NCBI GenBank assembly: GCA_001510135.1
Contig: LFER01000027.1
Location: forward strand, 1 to 64,000
Origin: Alphaproteobacteria bacterium casp-alpha6
GTDB lineage: Bacteria > Pseudomonadota > Alphaproteobacteria > Rhodobacterales > Rhodobacteraceae
DNA: 64,000 nt
Direction of reading: 5' to 3'
Part shown: positions 36,847 to 46,538 of the stretch, piece after piece
Position numbering within the stretch: position 1 is the stretch's first letter
Layout of the letters: the number at the start of each line of letters is the position of its first letter
Notes under the pieces: model-generated
Seen by the model: the letters and a program-made list of their open reading frames with translations, nothing else
Database searches by the model: none
What the model was told of the DNA's origin: nothing
Program-made: the position numbers and the translations under genes

Positions 36847-37836
36847 TTAGCTCATCCAAAGCCCAGCTGATTTTATCCGGTTGCGGATGGCCCTTTCCCG
36901 CCTCGGCAGATTTTCCTGATCGAAAAGATCACGCACTTTTTTACCGCGTCCCTGATAAATAAATCGGCGGAAGGTTTCATTTTCCTTAAGAGCCTTTTTA
37001 ATTTTATTCGGAGCGGCTGCCGCTTCGCAGCAGGCAATCATTGCGTCTTTCTCTCGCCCGTACAGAAGGGGTGAATAGCGATAATGACATGACGTAATGC
37101 CATCAAGATACCCGCTCGGTAAAGCGTCGGCACTGCCGTTAAGACTATGGATGACAAGAGGTAAGGTCACTTGGTCCAGCCACGGATCAAAACTTTGTAA
37201 TCGAAGAGCTTCGGGTCTATCGTCACGGATTTTAACGGCAAATTCAGTGAGCCGGTTTCCAAAAATTTTTGGACACTTATAATAGAAAAATCCGGCATTA
37301 AAATATAGATAGCGTTTCCAATATTCGTCAGGATAAGACAGATCAAGAGAGCTTTCAAAATCCAGCCCAAACATGTCGTAAAGTGATTTCCAGATCTCTG
37401 TGTAACCCGGACCATATAGCTCAAGCACAGGCCAAGTGCCTTCTCGGCGCAAAGATGCACTTGGCCTTGCAAAGTCAAACGGGACCTCGCAGAGTTCCCC
37501 ACAGATCAATGTATCGGTGTCAAAAAACACAAAAGGTTCATTTGGCGGCAGCTCCTTGAGACATTCAATTTTGTTTCCGTAAGGATAATAGCCTCCAAAA
37601 TGCTTGTTTTCAAACGATATAAACGTAGCGCCTAGGTGATGAAGTGCTTCCCTACAGCCTTCAGAAGAGATTTTTGGATCTTTTTGCCATAGAGGACCTT
37701 GGATGGGTTCTGCCACGAAAACCTTTCCTTTGAATAACGGGCTATTCTGGCGCAAAGACGACAAAAATAGGACCGCTTCATACTGCAATCGTCCCGCTTG
37801 GGCTACGATCACGATGTTAAAGTCTTTGGTTACCAT
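36847..37836 (-). CDS. Putative glycosyltransferase (GT-A, DxD-type)
   Basis: A 329-residue soluble protein. The N-terminus (FNIVIVAQAGRLQYEAVLFLSSL) and FVFFDTDTLICGEL, with an Asp-x-Asp motif for metal and nucleotide-sugar binding, point to a GT-A fold resembling family 8. YLYFNAGFFYYKCP and the HSLNG segment follow in the order seen in such enzymes. The acceptor is unknown. GAGGAA precedes the ATG. It is transcribed leftward ahead of metY, about 210 bases away. Confidence 0.65.
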   Translation of the reverse strand: MVTKDFNIVIVAQAGRLQYEAVLFLSSLRQNSPLFKGKVFVAEPIQGPLWQKDPKISSEGCREALHHLGATFISFENKHFGGYYPYGNKIECLKELPPNEPFVFFDTDTLICGELCEVPFDFARPSASLRREGTWPVLELYGPGYTEIWKSLYDMFGLDFESSLDLSYPDEYWKRYLYFNAGFFYYKCPKIFGNRLTEFAVKIRDDRPEALRLQSFDPWLDQVTLPLVIHSLNGSADALPSGYLDGITSCHYRYSPLLYGREKDAMIACCEAAAAPNKIKKALKENETFRRFIYQGRGKKVRDLFDQENLPRRERAIRNRIKSAGLWMS

Positions 37837-37911
37837 GAAATTATGTGTTCCTCTGAGCAGAGCCTTTTTGAGCCGGTCACACTATATTTTCGGCCTTATA
37901 CGCCTCAAGTA

Positions 37912-38322
37912 TTAAGTTAGGGCTTTTTGAAATTCCAAAAAACGCGGATCGCGCATCACACGCATATTCATTGCATCTCTTAATGCACCAACGGTTTTAT
38001 GCGGGCGCATGACGACTTCGATCTTGGAAATCATATCGTCACTGTCAAGCGTGATGAGATCAACCCCAACACCATCGAGATCCCCAACTTTGCAGGTGAA
38101 TTCCAACGCCCAATCATTGCCCTCGCCCAAAATGCGACGATAGGAGAAATCGGTAAACACGTGACCTACGTGGCCTAGAACTGCCGCGACAGCCTTCCGG
38201 CCAGTCCAAGATCTATAATATGTTGGGGGCAGAAAGATCACATCCTCAGCGAGAATGGTTAAAATATCATCCTCTTCACCGGAACTCACAATTTCGGTCA
38301 TACGTTGGATTGTTTTGTGCAC
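37912..38322 (-). CDS. SnoaL-like / NTF2-fold protein
   Basis: A 136-residue single-domain protein of the SnoaL/NTF2-like fold: helical start, LAEDVIFLPPTYYRSWTGRKAVAAVL, and beta-strands with DWALEFTCKVGDLDGVGVDLITLD and ISKIEVVMRP. Such proteins can be cyclases, isomerases or ligand-binding proteins; no catalytic residue set allows a choice. GTG 38322 is preceded by an AAGGAA site. It is 75 bases upstream of the glycosyltransferase-like gene on the same strand, so a shared transcript is possible. Confidence 0.8.
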   Translation of the reverse strand: MHKTIQRMTEIVSSGEEDDILTILAEDVIFLPPTYYRSWTGRKAVAAVLGHVGHVFTDFSYRRILGEGNDWALEFTCKVGDLDGVGVDLITLDSDDMISKIEVVMRPHKTVGALRDAMNMRVMRDPRFLEFQKALT

Positions 38323-38597
38323 ATTGTTTCCTTTTTTCCATTAACGGGCAGAAGTTCGACCTGAATGTATGGGTTTACCAATAAACGAAAAATCTAAAAA
38401 AGTCCTACTTAAGGCCCAGTTTATAGTAAAGTCGGCATTATAAAAGAGGGGGACATCGATGGATTTTAATAGGTATTATATCTATAATTTGGGGGTGTAA
38501 TTACAGACTACACAAACCATAGATGTTTTCCTATAGTGGTTGCAGTTGTTTATGACCAAGCAGCTACGGCCCATTAATTGAGTTGAAGGAAAAATCC

Positions 38598-39068
38598 ATG
38601 CGCTGTCCGTTTTGCGGAAATGTTGACACACAGGTGAAAGATTCGCGTCCCGCCGAGGACCATGTCGCCATCCGTCGTAGACGGTTTTGTGCCGATTGTG
38701 GCGGCCGCTTTACAACCTATGAACGCGTACAATTGCGCGACCTCGTCGTTGTAAAGTCCAATGGACGGCGGGAAGATTTTGATCGCGATAAATTGGAACG
38801 CTCTATCCGAATTGCCTTGCAGAAACGTCCTGTGGAGCATGACCGTATGGAAAAGATGATTTCCGGCATCGTGCGCCGTTTGGAAAGTCTTGGAGAAACC
38901 GATATTGTCTCCAAGATGATCGGTGAGATTGTAATGGAGTCGCTTGCTCGGATTGATACGGTCGCCTATGTGCGATTTGCCAGCGTCTACAAAAATTTCC
39001 AAGCGGCTGATGATTTCGATAAATTTGTCAGTGAACTGCGCCCCGCAACGACCGGGGAAGAAGAGTAG
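38598..39068 (+). CDS. nrdR: Transcriptional repressor NrdR
   Basis: A 156-residue NrdR. The N-terminal zinc ribbon has MRCPFCG and CADCGGRF; the ATP-cone domain follows from about residue 49 ([17 protein letters not shown]). It senses ATP/dATP and represses ribonucleotide reductase genes via NrdR boxes. ATG 38598 has an AGGA site. It sits 10 bases before ribD, a common arrangement in alphaproteobacteria. The 275 bases upstream carry its promoter; I see no NrdR box in the window. Confidence 0.97.
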   Translation: MRCPFCGNVDTQVKDSRPAEDHVAIRRRRFCADCGGRFTTYERVQLRDLVVVKSNGRREDFDRDKLERSIRIALQKRPVEHDRMEKMISGIVRRLESLGETDIVSKMIGEIVMESLARIDTVAYVRFASVYKNFQAADDFDKFVSELRPATTGEEE

Positions 39069-39078
39069 CGCGCGTCCC

Positions 39079-40173
39079 GTGTCAGATGATCTTAAGTTCA
39101 TGTCTATGGCTTTGGCGCTTGGTCGTCGCGGATTGGGCCGCACTTGGCCCAATCCGAGCGTGGGCTGTGTCATAGTTGCCGGCGGCCGCGTCGTTGGACG
39201 GGGGCGCACTGCAGACGGCGGTCGCCCGCATGCCGAAGTTATAGCCTTGCAACAGGCAGGGTCTTTGGCACGCGGGGCAACCGCCTATGTAACCTTGGAG
39301 CCATGTTCCCATATTGGCCAAACGCCCCCATGCAGTGAAGCCTTGATTAATGCCGGCATTGTGCGGGTCGTCGGTGCTCTGGATGATCAGGATCCGCGGG
39401 TCAATGGAACTGGCTTTGAACAATTGCGCAAGGCAGGTATCGAGGTTGTTACCGGTCTTGCGCAGAAAGAAGCATCAGAAGATCATCAGGGATTTGTCAA
39501 CCGTCTCACAAAGAAGCGCCCATTCCTGACCCTGAAAATGGCAACGAGCTTTGATGGGCGCATCGGCACGGCAAGTGGTGATAGCCAATGGATCACTGCC
39601 CCGCCAGCGCGCAGTCTTGTTCATGCGATGCGTGCGCGCCATGATGCGGTGATGGTTGGTGGAGGGACAGCACGCAAGGATAACCCGACCCTCACTGTGC
39701 GGGGGCTTGGGATCCGACATGAGACTGTTCGAATAATTGTGTCGCGTAAACTGGATTTGCCCCCCGACAGCCTTTTGGCGCAAAGTGTGCAATCCGCTCC
39801 GCTGTGGCTGTGTCACGGACCGGACGCGCCACAGGAGCGTGTTAAAATCTGGAGCGACCTTGGGGCAAAACTGATTTCTTGCCGGATAAAGTCGCAAATG
39901 ATCGACATTTCTGACATGATGGAACAGCTCACGCAAAACGGTTTGACCCGCGTCTTTTGTGAAGGCGGCGGGGCGCTTGCGGCCTCACTTATTGAAAGCG
40001 ACAGCGTGGATGAATTGATCGGCTTTCATGCAGGTCTTTTGATTGGGGCTGAAGGGCAACCGGCAATTGGTGCGCTGGGTGTTCAGGATTTGTCAAAAGC
40101 ACCACGGTTTGCGCTTTCAGATGTGAAAAAAATTGGTCCAGATATCATGCATATCTGGCGTAGAAGGCCGTAA
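39079..40173 (+). CDS. ribD: Riboflavin biosynthesis deaminase/reductase RibD
   Basis: A 364-residue bifunctional enzyme. The deaminase domain (1-145) has the zinc motif HAEVIAL and PCSHIGQTPPC; the reductase domain (150-364) has KMATSFDGRIGTASGDSQWIT and FCEGGGALAASL. It converts the pyrimidine product of GTP cyclohydrolase II in two steps toward riboflavin. GTG 39079 follows nrdR closely and begins the deaminase domain; an upstream ATG would overlap nrdR by over 100 bases. ribE comes about 4.8 kb later, after the capsule block. Confidence 0.95.
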   Translation: MSDDLKFMSMALALGRRGLGRTWPNPSVGCVIVAGGRVVGRGRTADGGRPHAEVIALQQAGSLARGATAYVTLEPCSHIGQTPPCSEALINAGIVRVVGALDDQDPRVNGTGFEQLRKAGIEVVTGLAQKEASEDHQGFVNRLTKKRPFLTLKMATSFDGRIGTASGDSQWITAPPARSLVHAMRARHDAVMVGGGTARKDNPTLTVRGLGIRHETVRIIVSRKLDLPPDSLLAQSVQSAPLWLCHGPDAPQERVKIWSDLGAKLISCRIKSQMIDISDMMEQLTQNGLTRVFCEGGGALAASLIESDSVDELIGFHAGLLIGAEGQPAIGALGVQDLSKAPRFALSDVKKIGPDIMHIWRRRP

Positions 40174-40286
40174 ATTTCGCTAGATTTGATGAAAAAAATG
40201 ATTCAATTCAACATCCCGTATCTTTGAATTTTGATTAAGATATTCCCGTAAGATCATATAAAATATAACTTATTTAAAATTTTACC

Positions 40287-42270
40287 TTAACGCCAAAATG
40301 GATTGGGCGTCGCTATTGCGCCCTGAAGTTTCGCCAACAGCCTGTTCATCTGACGAGGATGTGGGATATCGCCCTTTTCCAGACGAGCAAGTGCAACCTC
40401 AATGGGACAGGCCTGTTCGGTCACTGGATCAAAGTAGCGCGGATAAGCGATTAGCGCGGCATAGGCGAGACTTTCTAAAGTTATTGGTCCCTTTCGTCGC
40501 GTTGGAACGGATCCCAAATCCGTAGTCAAACCCCATCCAGCGTAATAAGGTGCGCCATAGGTTGTAACTTCAACGCCCCTTAACAGAGCTTCAAAACCCA
40601 GATTGGATGTCATCGTATGTATTTCTTGCACCATGCTGAGAAGTGCCGCTGGATTCGCCTGATTGGCAATAACATCGGCAAGTGCGTTTTGATCTTTTTG
40701 TGAGATGTCACCTTTTCGGAGACCGGCTTCGACATCTGGATGAGGTTTATAGATAATGATCGATTTTGGGTGTCGGCGACGCACCTCTTTTAAAAGGGCA
40801 ATATTTGTGCGAATTCTATCGGTACCTTTGAGGATGGAGGCGTCATCCTCGACTTGTCCCGGAACCAATATACGATGGCCTTCTGGCAGGTTTGGGCAAT
40901 TCCCCGACAGATTATATTTTGTCACCGCGCCGCGGATTACACGATCTATCACATTGAGAACGCGTTGACGCTGGTCATCTCGCAGGTCTTTGTGTTGCAT
41001 AATGAGCATTTCAAGCCGGCTTGGTCGCGTTGGATCGTAATAAATCCCCAGATCATCACTGATCAGAGAAAGCGGAGGCACTAAATTCGCCCCAAGCCCG
41101 CGTGATCGTAAAAACCCGTCTTCCACCCGAATTATGTTTTGTTGAGAGTGTTCAGTTTTTCCGGCCCAAGACAGGACTGGTGGGATATTTGAAACCTCAC
41201 GCATATCCTTTGGTGCATTTGAAAAATCAATTCTGCCGTATTGCCCAAAGAAAGAACGGAAAGTTTTCCGCTTCCATAGACGAATGTTCTGGGCCCGCCA
41301 TCCGTGATGATCCTCTCGCCAACTGCGCGATTGCGCTTCGGCTATGGACAGGACCTCCTCAAGACTGCACAGGCGGTCGGAAAAAGGGTCGTACCACTTT
41401 GGGTAAAGCATCATTGCGCCCAGAAACAATTGTTCTTTTGTCAACGTCCTTTGCCGGCGTTGCAGATGTGCGTAATCTTTGCTGAGCCCCCAACCGGCGT
41501 AGAAGGGAGACCCAAAAACTTCCGGCCTGTGTCCGCATAAGATCGCTTCAAATCCGAGCTGTGAGGAAAGCGTGTAGACGGCTTTTGCCCCGCTTAATAT
41601 TTCCCAAGGCGAACAGAGATGTTCATAAAGAGAGATGCGGGCTTCGGTACAATCTTCTTCTCCGTAATATCCCGCTCGTGCACCCAGAATTTTTTTCAGG
41701 GTGGGTTTTGATAACTATTGGCTGGTCAGGGTGGTTTTTGAGAGCAGAGCTGAGCATTTCTCTAAAAAGATATTTGTCACCATTTGATGCTTTGACGGAA
41801 GCATCATCGCGCAGCTGATCTACAACCAAAATGTACCCAGACGGCGGAGCAGAAAAGGTCAGATCAGTTGCAAAATATTTGCTGAGGTGGGCATTTTTTA
41901 TGCGCTCTATTGCATTTTTTGCCTGCAGTATCTGATTTTCATCATCGAGCGGATGTTCAGCGAGCAGACATTCCAGATCGTTTGGCCTACTTGGGTCAAA
42001 ATGGACGCCGCGTGTGTCAAACAACAGTCCAAGCGGGGGATCCTTTTTCACCCGCGCAGGAAAAAGCGACCGCAGAAACGCGTCCTCCACCCGCAGGATA
42101 GGAGCGCCTGTCAGAGCAGAGATTTTTTCGCCGCGGTAAGCCGTTGGCGATTGTCCCCAAACAGCTATGAAATCTGATTTTTGTGGCCAGCCCAAAGAGG
42201 GCGCATAGCCTGATAATTCCAGAATCCGCCGCACGCGCTTTTGGACAAGAAACCCTGCATTAAAATACAA
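40287..42270 (-). pseudogene. kpsC: kpsC capsule beta-Kdo glycosyltransferase, broken by a frameshift
   Basis: Two frames together give one KpsC of about 660 residues, the normal length, with its two similar glycosyltransferase halves: FRVEDAFLRS-like LRVEDAFLRSLF in the first and IRVEDGFLRSRGLG in the second. The first frame ends early at 41623 after VIKTHPEKN. At 41690-41696 (a run of seven T on the plus strand, seven A in the mRNA) removing one base restores an unbroken KpsC sequence (EKILGARAGYYG...) into the second half. KpsC helps build the poly-Kdo linker of group 2 capsules. The lesion is a real indel, a slippery phase-variable tract or a sequencing error. The first start is a TTG at 42270. 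Confidence 0.85.
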
Positions 42271-42313
42271 AGCCCGGGCAGTTTTCGGGCTGGGAGGGAC
42301 GCCAGAGGCGTCC
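42271..42313 (-). terminator. Two hairpins between the OPX gene and kpsC
   Basis: Downstream of the OPX stop, GGACGCC-N3-GGCGTCC (42297-42313) and AGCCCG-N9-CGGGCT (42271-42291) can each fold. In the leftward transcript the second is followed by TTGTATTTT, resembling a terminator tail, which coincides with the apparent kpsC start. Read-through or attenuation between OPX and kpsC is therefore possible. Confidence 0.5.
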
Positions 42314-42317
42314 GATA

Positions 42318-43472
42318 TTAATTACCCGCCAGCGTTTGCGCCGACTGATTAAGCGTGTTGACAGCACCCAACGAACCGGTGGCGGCGGCAATGGCTTTGT
42401 TCCACTGCGTAAACGGCGCCTCAGTTACATAAACAGTGTCCTGATCCCTTATCACAAAATCGCGTGCCGTGAAAATACCGTTCGGCTTGGTGAGATCAAG
42501 CACATAGATCATTCTTTGCGTGCCCTGCAAGTCATCCCGCCCCATGACGAGATTTGCGATCTCTTCCAGCTCATTTCGGAAAACAAAAATTCCAGTTGGG
42601 TCGGCGGTGTTTGCAGAAAGCCCACCCACCAGCGCAAGCGCTTCGACAGCAGAAATTGTCTGCGTTGGAAATGGGACCCGTCCCTGCGACCCCGTTGCAC
42701 CGAGCGTTGTAAACGCGCGGGTGTCAGTTTCAACGAGAATGCGGTCTCCTCCTCTGAGAGCAATATCCATATTGGGGTGATCATAAAGATCTTGAAACCA
42801 CACTTTTTCGCGGCGCGGTCCGCGCATGATTGTGATTTGTGCCACCTCTGGTTCAATAGCCACACCACCGGCCTTTGCAAGCATGGCGGACAGGGTCCGC
42901 GTAGGCCGTTCTATAACGTAAATTCCCTGTCCTCCTACCGCGCCAATGATTGACACCGTCGATCCGTCGCCTGCTTCTCTTTGGACCTGCACCTGCGGAT
43001 CGGGAGTTTGATCTTTCAAACGGTCAGTTATAATTTTCCGAATGGAATCAGGTGAATTGCCCGCTGCTTTGATGCGACCGGCATAGGGCACAAATATATA
43101 GCCAGCTTCGTCAACCTGCACTCCATCCAGCCGTGTTGAATTGCTTGCTTGCCCAGCTAAGAGGCTGTTGTCGGTATTTTCCCAAATCGATAATCCAAGT
43201 GTGTCACCAGGACGGATTGTATCGGAGCCCTGTAGTTGCGCATTACGAAACGCACTCGTAAAACCGAGAGCCGGTACAACAGCTGTCGTTCGGGTCACAT
43301 GTTCGTTCACTTCAACGATGAATGCATCCCCTTGTTTCTGGACGGACCCAGAAAATATTTCTGACTTATTCGGACCTGTGCGCGGCAGGGTACAGCCGGT
43401 CAGGACACCAGCGCATAATAAAAGAGCAACAGAAGCTGTTACATGCCGTCTAAAGAGTGCCACTGCTCGCAT
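42318..43472 (-). CDS. Polysaccharide export lipoprotein (OPX, KpsD/Wza-like)
   Basis: A 384-residue outer-membrane polysaccharide export protein. The N-terminal hydrophobic stretch ends in a lipobox, VLTGC, so it is probably a lipoprotein. The Poly_export domain (RPGDTLGLSIWEN, DEAGYIFVPYAGRIKAAG) is followed by SLBB-like repeats (VSIIGAVGGQGIYVIE, FTTLGATGSQGRVPFP). It forms the outer gate for capsule export. The coding frame is intact, unlike kpsC and kpsS beside it. GTG 43463, with AGGA eight bases upstream, is an alternative start. The inner-membrane parts (KpsE, KpsM, KpsT) are not in the window. Confidence 0.92.
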   Translation of the reverse strand: MRAVALFRRHVTASVALLLCAGVLTGCTLPRTGPNKSEIFSGSVQKQGDAFIVEVNEHVTRTTAVVPALGFTSAFRNAQLQGSDTIRPGDTLGLSIWENTDNSLLAGQASNSTRLDGVQVDEAGYIFVPYAGRIKAAGNSPDSIRKIITDRLKDQTPDPQVQVQREAGDGSTVSIIGAVGGQGIYVIERPTRTLSAMLAKAGGVAIEPEVAQITIMRGPRREKVWFQDLYDHPNMDIALRGGDRILVETDTRAFTTLGATGSQGRVPFPTQTISAVEALALVGGLSANTADPTGIFVFRNELEEIANLVMGRDDLQGTQRMIYVLDLTKPNGIFTARDFVIRDQDTVYVTEAPFTQWNKAIAAATGSLGAVNTLNQSAQTLAGN

Positions 43473-43542
43473 TCCTGCATATTTTGTTTTAACTGGGTAT
43501 AAAGGAAACGAGAAAGAAAATCCAGAATTTTAAATCAGGACT

Positions 43543-44835
43543 CTATCCAACCAGCCTCAGTATTGTCCCACGTGGCTTTGGTGTTTTCATAAAATTATCA
43601 TAAGGATCATTTTTTGCCAGCATGCTTTCCGTCGGTGACCGCAAGAGCTGTCGCCTTCCTGAAGGAGAATAAAATCCGCCGGGCAATTGTGATGTGCAAA
43701 GCAAAAACTCACGAAACAAGATATAGGCCTCGCTGTCGGGCTGATCTGGATCTGCAAAAAATTCGGAAAGCGGAGCATCCGAAACAAATTCTGGCTTGCC
43801 ATAAATCGATGAGCCAAAAGTTTTCAACGGTATACTGCGCCACAATGCCTGCTGGCCTGCCGCGGAATTGATGGTGACGGCGGTCTTTGCATGATCAAGC
43901 AGTTTTGCCAGCTTTCCGCCGTAAATAAAATGCACCCGACCTTCGACGACATGGTGTGCGGCCAATTCGGTTACGATTTTGCGCAAATTGACCCGTCCGT
44001 CGTCAAGAGAATGAGATTTAAACACCAGATGGTGCTGCGATGGCGCGCCATTGGCGAAAGCCTGAAATACTACATCAAGAAATTCCTGTGTTGTATTAAA
44101 CGGAGAATGGTACTGCACGGATGCATCATGCTCCAATTGTAGCATAACTAGGTGATATGGCACAGAAAGCCGCGACACCCCCCGGCTTGCTCTCTACCGT
44201 AGAAGGCTGTGAAAAGGGCGGCGATAAAGGCGCCGAAGGTGCCATTTGAATTCTTGCGCCGCCGTGGTTTTTCGATGTGGCGTAAAATTGGGGAACCTCA
44301 GGTTCGCGAACATTACAAACCAGTGATAAAGAGCGCCATAAAATACATGATGTCGCGTGTCGCCCCAGTGTGCGGGGGGTAAGAATTGTTTTTCTTTTAA
44401 TCGTTTAGTCATTTCGCGTAATTGAGCGACGGACATATCCATCAATCGCGAATTTCCGTTTGATCCGTTTCGCTCATATGTGACCCAATACGGGCGAAGA
44501 TATCCTTCTTCAAAGACGTGTACGGTTAGGTTCAGCCGTTTTGCATGTAAAACAGCCGTTGCATGGATTTCTCTCGTATCCCCGTAGAGAACAATATCGG
44601 TTATCTTTTTGGACTTCACCAATTCGCGAAAATAATTGGCCCACTCTGTAAGTGGCTCGGTATAGCGGATCAAAGTTTTTTTATTTTTCCAAAACGCAAC
44701 GTCACCCTGATTAAAGGCCACCCGCCAGGTTTTATGCCCGAGATCTTCTAGATGTTGGCTCAACTCTGCGTAAAAAGGCCCATGTGGACCCTGAAGAAAG
44801 AGAAATCCGCGCTTATTTTCGTTTGCAGGTGTCAT
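43543..44835 (-). pseudogene. kpsS: kpsS capsule polysaccharide export gene, interrupted by an amber stop
   Basis: One frame encodes a KpsS-like protein of about 430 residues except for a TAG at 44194-44196. The part before it (FLFLQGPHGPFYAELSQHL, HVFEEGYLRPYWVTYE) and the part after it (LQLEHDASVQYHSPF, TINSAAGQQALWRS) are consecutive pieces of KpsS, in the same frame and only a few codons apart. KpsS starts the Kdo linker on the capsule lipid anchor. A single base change, for example CAG to TAG, would explain the stop. A GTG at 44178 could restart the second half, but a split KpsS is not known to work. ATG 44835 is the chosen start. Confidence 0.82.
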
Positions 44836-44935
44836 GTCAACTTTCTCACTCAACCTATGTTGCCGGTTTCAAATGAACTATATATGAATTTAGGCTAGAT
44901 TAAGGCAAGCATCGTACAAAATGAGGGCAGTCCAA

Positions 44936-45553
44936 ATGTTTACGGGTATTGTGACAGATATAGGAGAAATAATAGCGCTTGAACAGCGTGGAGATCTGCA
45001 TGCGCGGATTAGAACTACATATAAAACGGACGAAATTGATTTAGGGGCATCCATCTGTTGTGATGGTGTTTGCCTCACCGTTGTTGGACTTGGGACGGAT
45101 TACTTTGATATCGATATAAGTGCAGAGACTGTATCCAAGACAAATATCGGCAGAACCGGCGACAACCGCAGGGGTCCCTCTTGGCAGGTTGGAAGCCGCG
45201 TGAACTTGGAGCGCGCCCTGAAAGTGGGGGATGAACTTGGTGGTCATATCGTGTCGGGTCACGTCGACGGCGTCGCAAAAATTCGATCAATAGAAGATGA
45301 GGGTGAAAGCACCCGTGTTACCTTAGATGCGCCTTCCGAATTGATGAAATTTATCGCGCCTAAGGGATCAGTGGCTTTGAATGGTACTTCATTAACCGTG
45401 AATGATGTGGACCAATCGGGTTTTGGCATCAATTTTATTCCCCATACGAAATCTGTGACCACTTGGGGGGATATTGCGGTTGGGGACGCGGTGAACTTAG
45501 AAATTGACACCATCGCACGTTATGTGGCGCGGCTCCAAAGTTTTGATCTCTGA
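44936..45553 (+). CDS. ribE: Riboflavin synthase, alpha subunit
   Basis: A 205-residue riboflavin synthase with the two repeated lumazine-binding barrels: MFTGIVTDIGEI with GASICCDGVCLTVVG in the first, and VSGHVDGVAKI with SVALNGTSLTVNDV in the second. It dismutates 6,7-dimethyl-8-ribityllumazine to riboflavin. ATG 44936 has GAGGG at 44923-44927. ribBA, ribH and nusB, which often follow, are absent; clpP comes next after about 210 bases. Confidence 0.95.
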   Translation: MFTGIVTDIGEIIALEQRGDLHARIRTTYKTDEIDLGASICCDGVCLTVVGLGTDYFDIDISAETVSKTNIGRTGDNRRGPSWQVGSRVNLERALKVGDELGGHIVSGHVDGVAKIRSIEDEGESTRVTLDAPSELMKFIAPKGSVALNGTSLTVNDVDQSGFGINFIPHTKSVTTWGDIAVGDAVNLEIDTIARYVARLQSFDL

Positions 45554-45763
45554 AAATTTTTAAGCCAAGATGAAAAGGTGATATCGCCAAGTCTTTGAAA
45601 AGATGGTTCGTTTTAAGACTAAATTAAAATTTGGATGCTTTAAAAGGCAAAGTCCGATTTCGGCAAAATTCATCCTGCCACTTGCAGCCGCGGTTGAGCA
45701 TGACTAAGACACTGAAGAACACTTTTACAAAATTGCGAACCTTAACTTCATAGGCAGGCCCAC

Positions 45764-46390
45764 ATGAAAGATCCGATAGATACGTATATGAACACTCTAG
45801 TGCCCATGGTTGTGGAACAAACGAGCCGCGGGGAGAGGGCTTATGATATTTTTTCTAGGCTTCTGAAAGAGCGGATTATTTTTGTGAATGGCCCTGTACA
45901 CGATGGCATGTCATCTTTGATTGTGGCGCAACTTCTGCATCTTGAGGCAGAGAATCCTGCAAAAGATATATCGATGTACATAAATAGTCCCGGCGGCGTG
46001 GTGACAAGCGGTTTGTCTATTTACGACACGATGCAGTACATCAAACCAAAAGTGTCGACCTTAGTGATTGGGCAGGCGGCCTCAATGGGATCTTTGCTTT
46101 TGACCGCGGGTGCCGCAGGAATGCGTTTTTCTTTGCCAAATAGCCGCATCATGGTCCACCAGCCATCTGGCGGGTATCAAGGGCAGGCGACTGATATCAT
46201 GATTCATGCAGAAGAGACTTTGAAGTTGAAAAAACGTCTCAATGAAATTTATGTGCGCCATACTGGCCAAAAGCTTAAAACAGTCGAAGCAGCACTTGAG
46301 CGGGACAATTTTATGTCCCCCGAAGACGCAAAAGACTGGGGTCTTATCGACGAAATCGTCACAAATAGAGAGAAAGGTGAGGAGGCGTAA
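45764..46390 (+). CDS. clpP: ATP-dependent Clp protease proteolytic subunit
   Basis: A 208-residue ClpP. The catalytic Ser is in GQAASMGS, the His in MVHQPSGG, with the Asp following in the C-terminal helix region. ERIIFVNGP and YINSPGG are conserved. It assembles as a tetradecamer that degrades substrates unfolded by ClpX, encoded 148 bases downstream. A promoter for clpX may lie in that gap. Confidence 0.98.
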   Translation: MKDPIDTYMNTLVPMVVEQTSRGERAYDIFSRLLKERIIFVNGPVHDGMSSLIVAQLLHLEAENPAKDISMYINSPGGVVTSGLSIYDTMQYIKPKVSTLVIGQAASMGSLLLTAGAAGMRFSLPNSRIMVHQPSGGYQGQATDIMIHAEETLKLKKRLNEIYVRHTGQKLKTVEAALERDNFMSPEDAKDWGLIDEIVTNREKGEEA

Positions 46391-46538
46391 GGCATTGTCA
46401 AACTTGAATCAGTCTGTTTGGGTCTAAAATAACTTCATTTTTGCCATTGTGGCTGGACTGTGCCTGACTTAAGCTGGTGATAATCTGAGGGTTATCTATG
46501 GATTGACATATTGGTGTTGACGATCCGAAAGGGATATT

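Noticed and set aside
38459-38500. 13-codon frame with a GAGGGGG ribosome site and three Tyr codons upstream of nrdR, resembling a leader peptide
   Set aside because: No convincing terminator/antiterminator pair follows and nrdR is not an amino-acid biosynthesis gene; probably chance.
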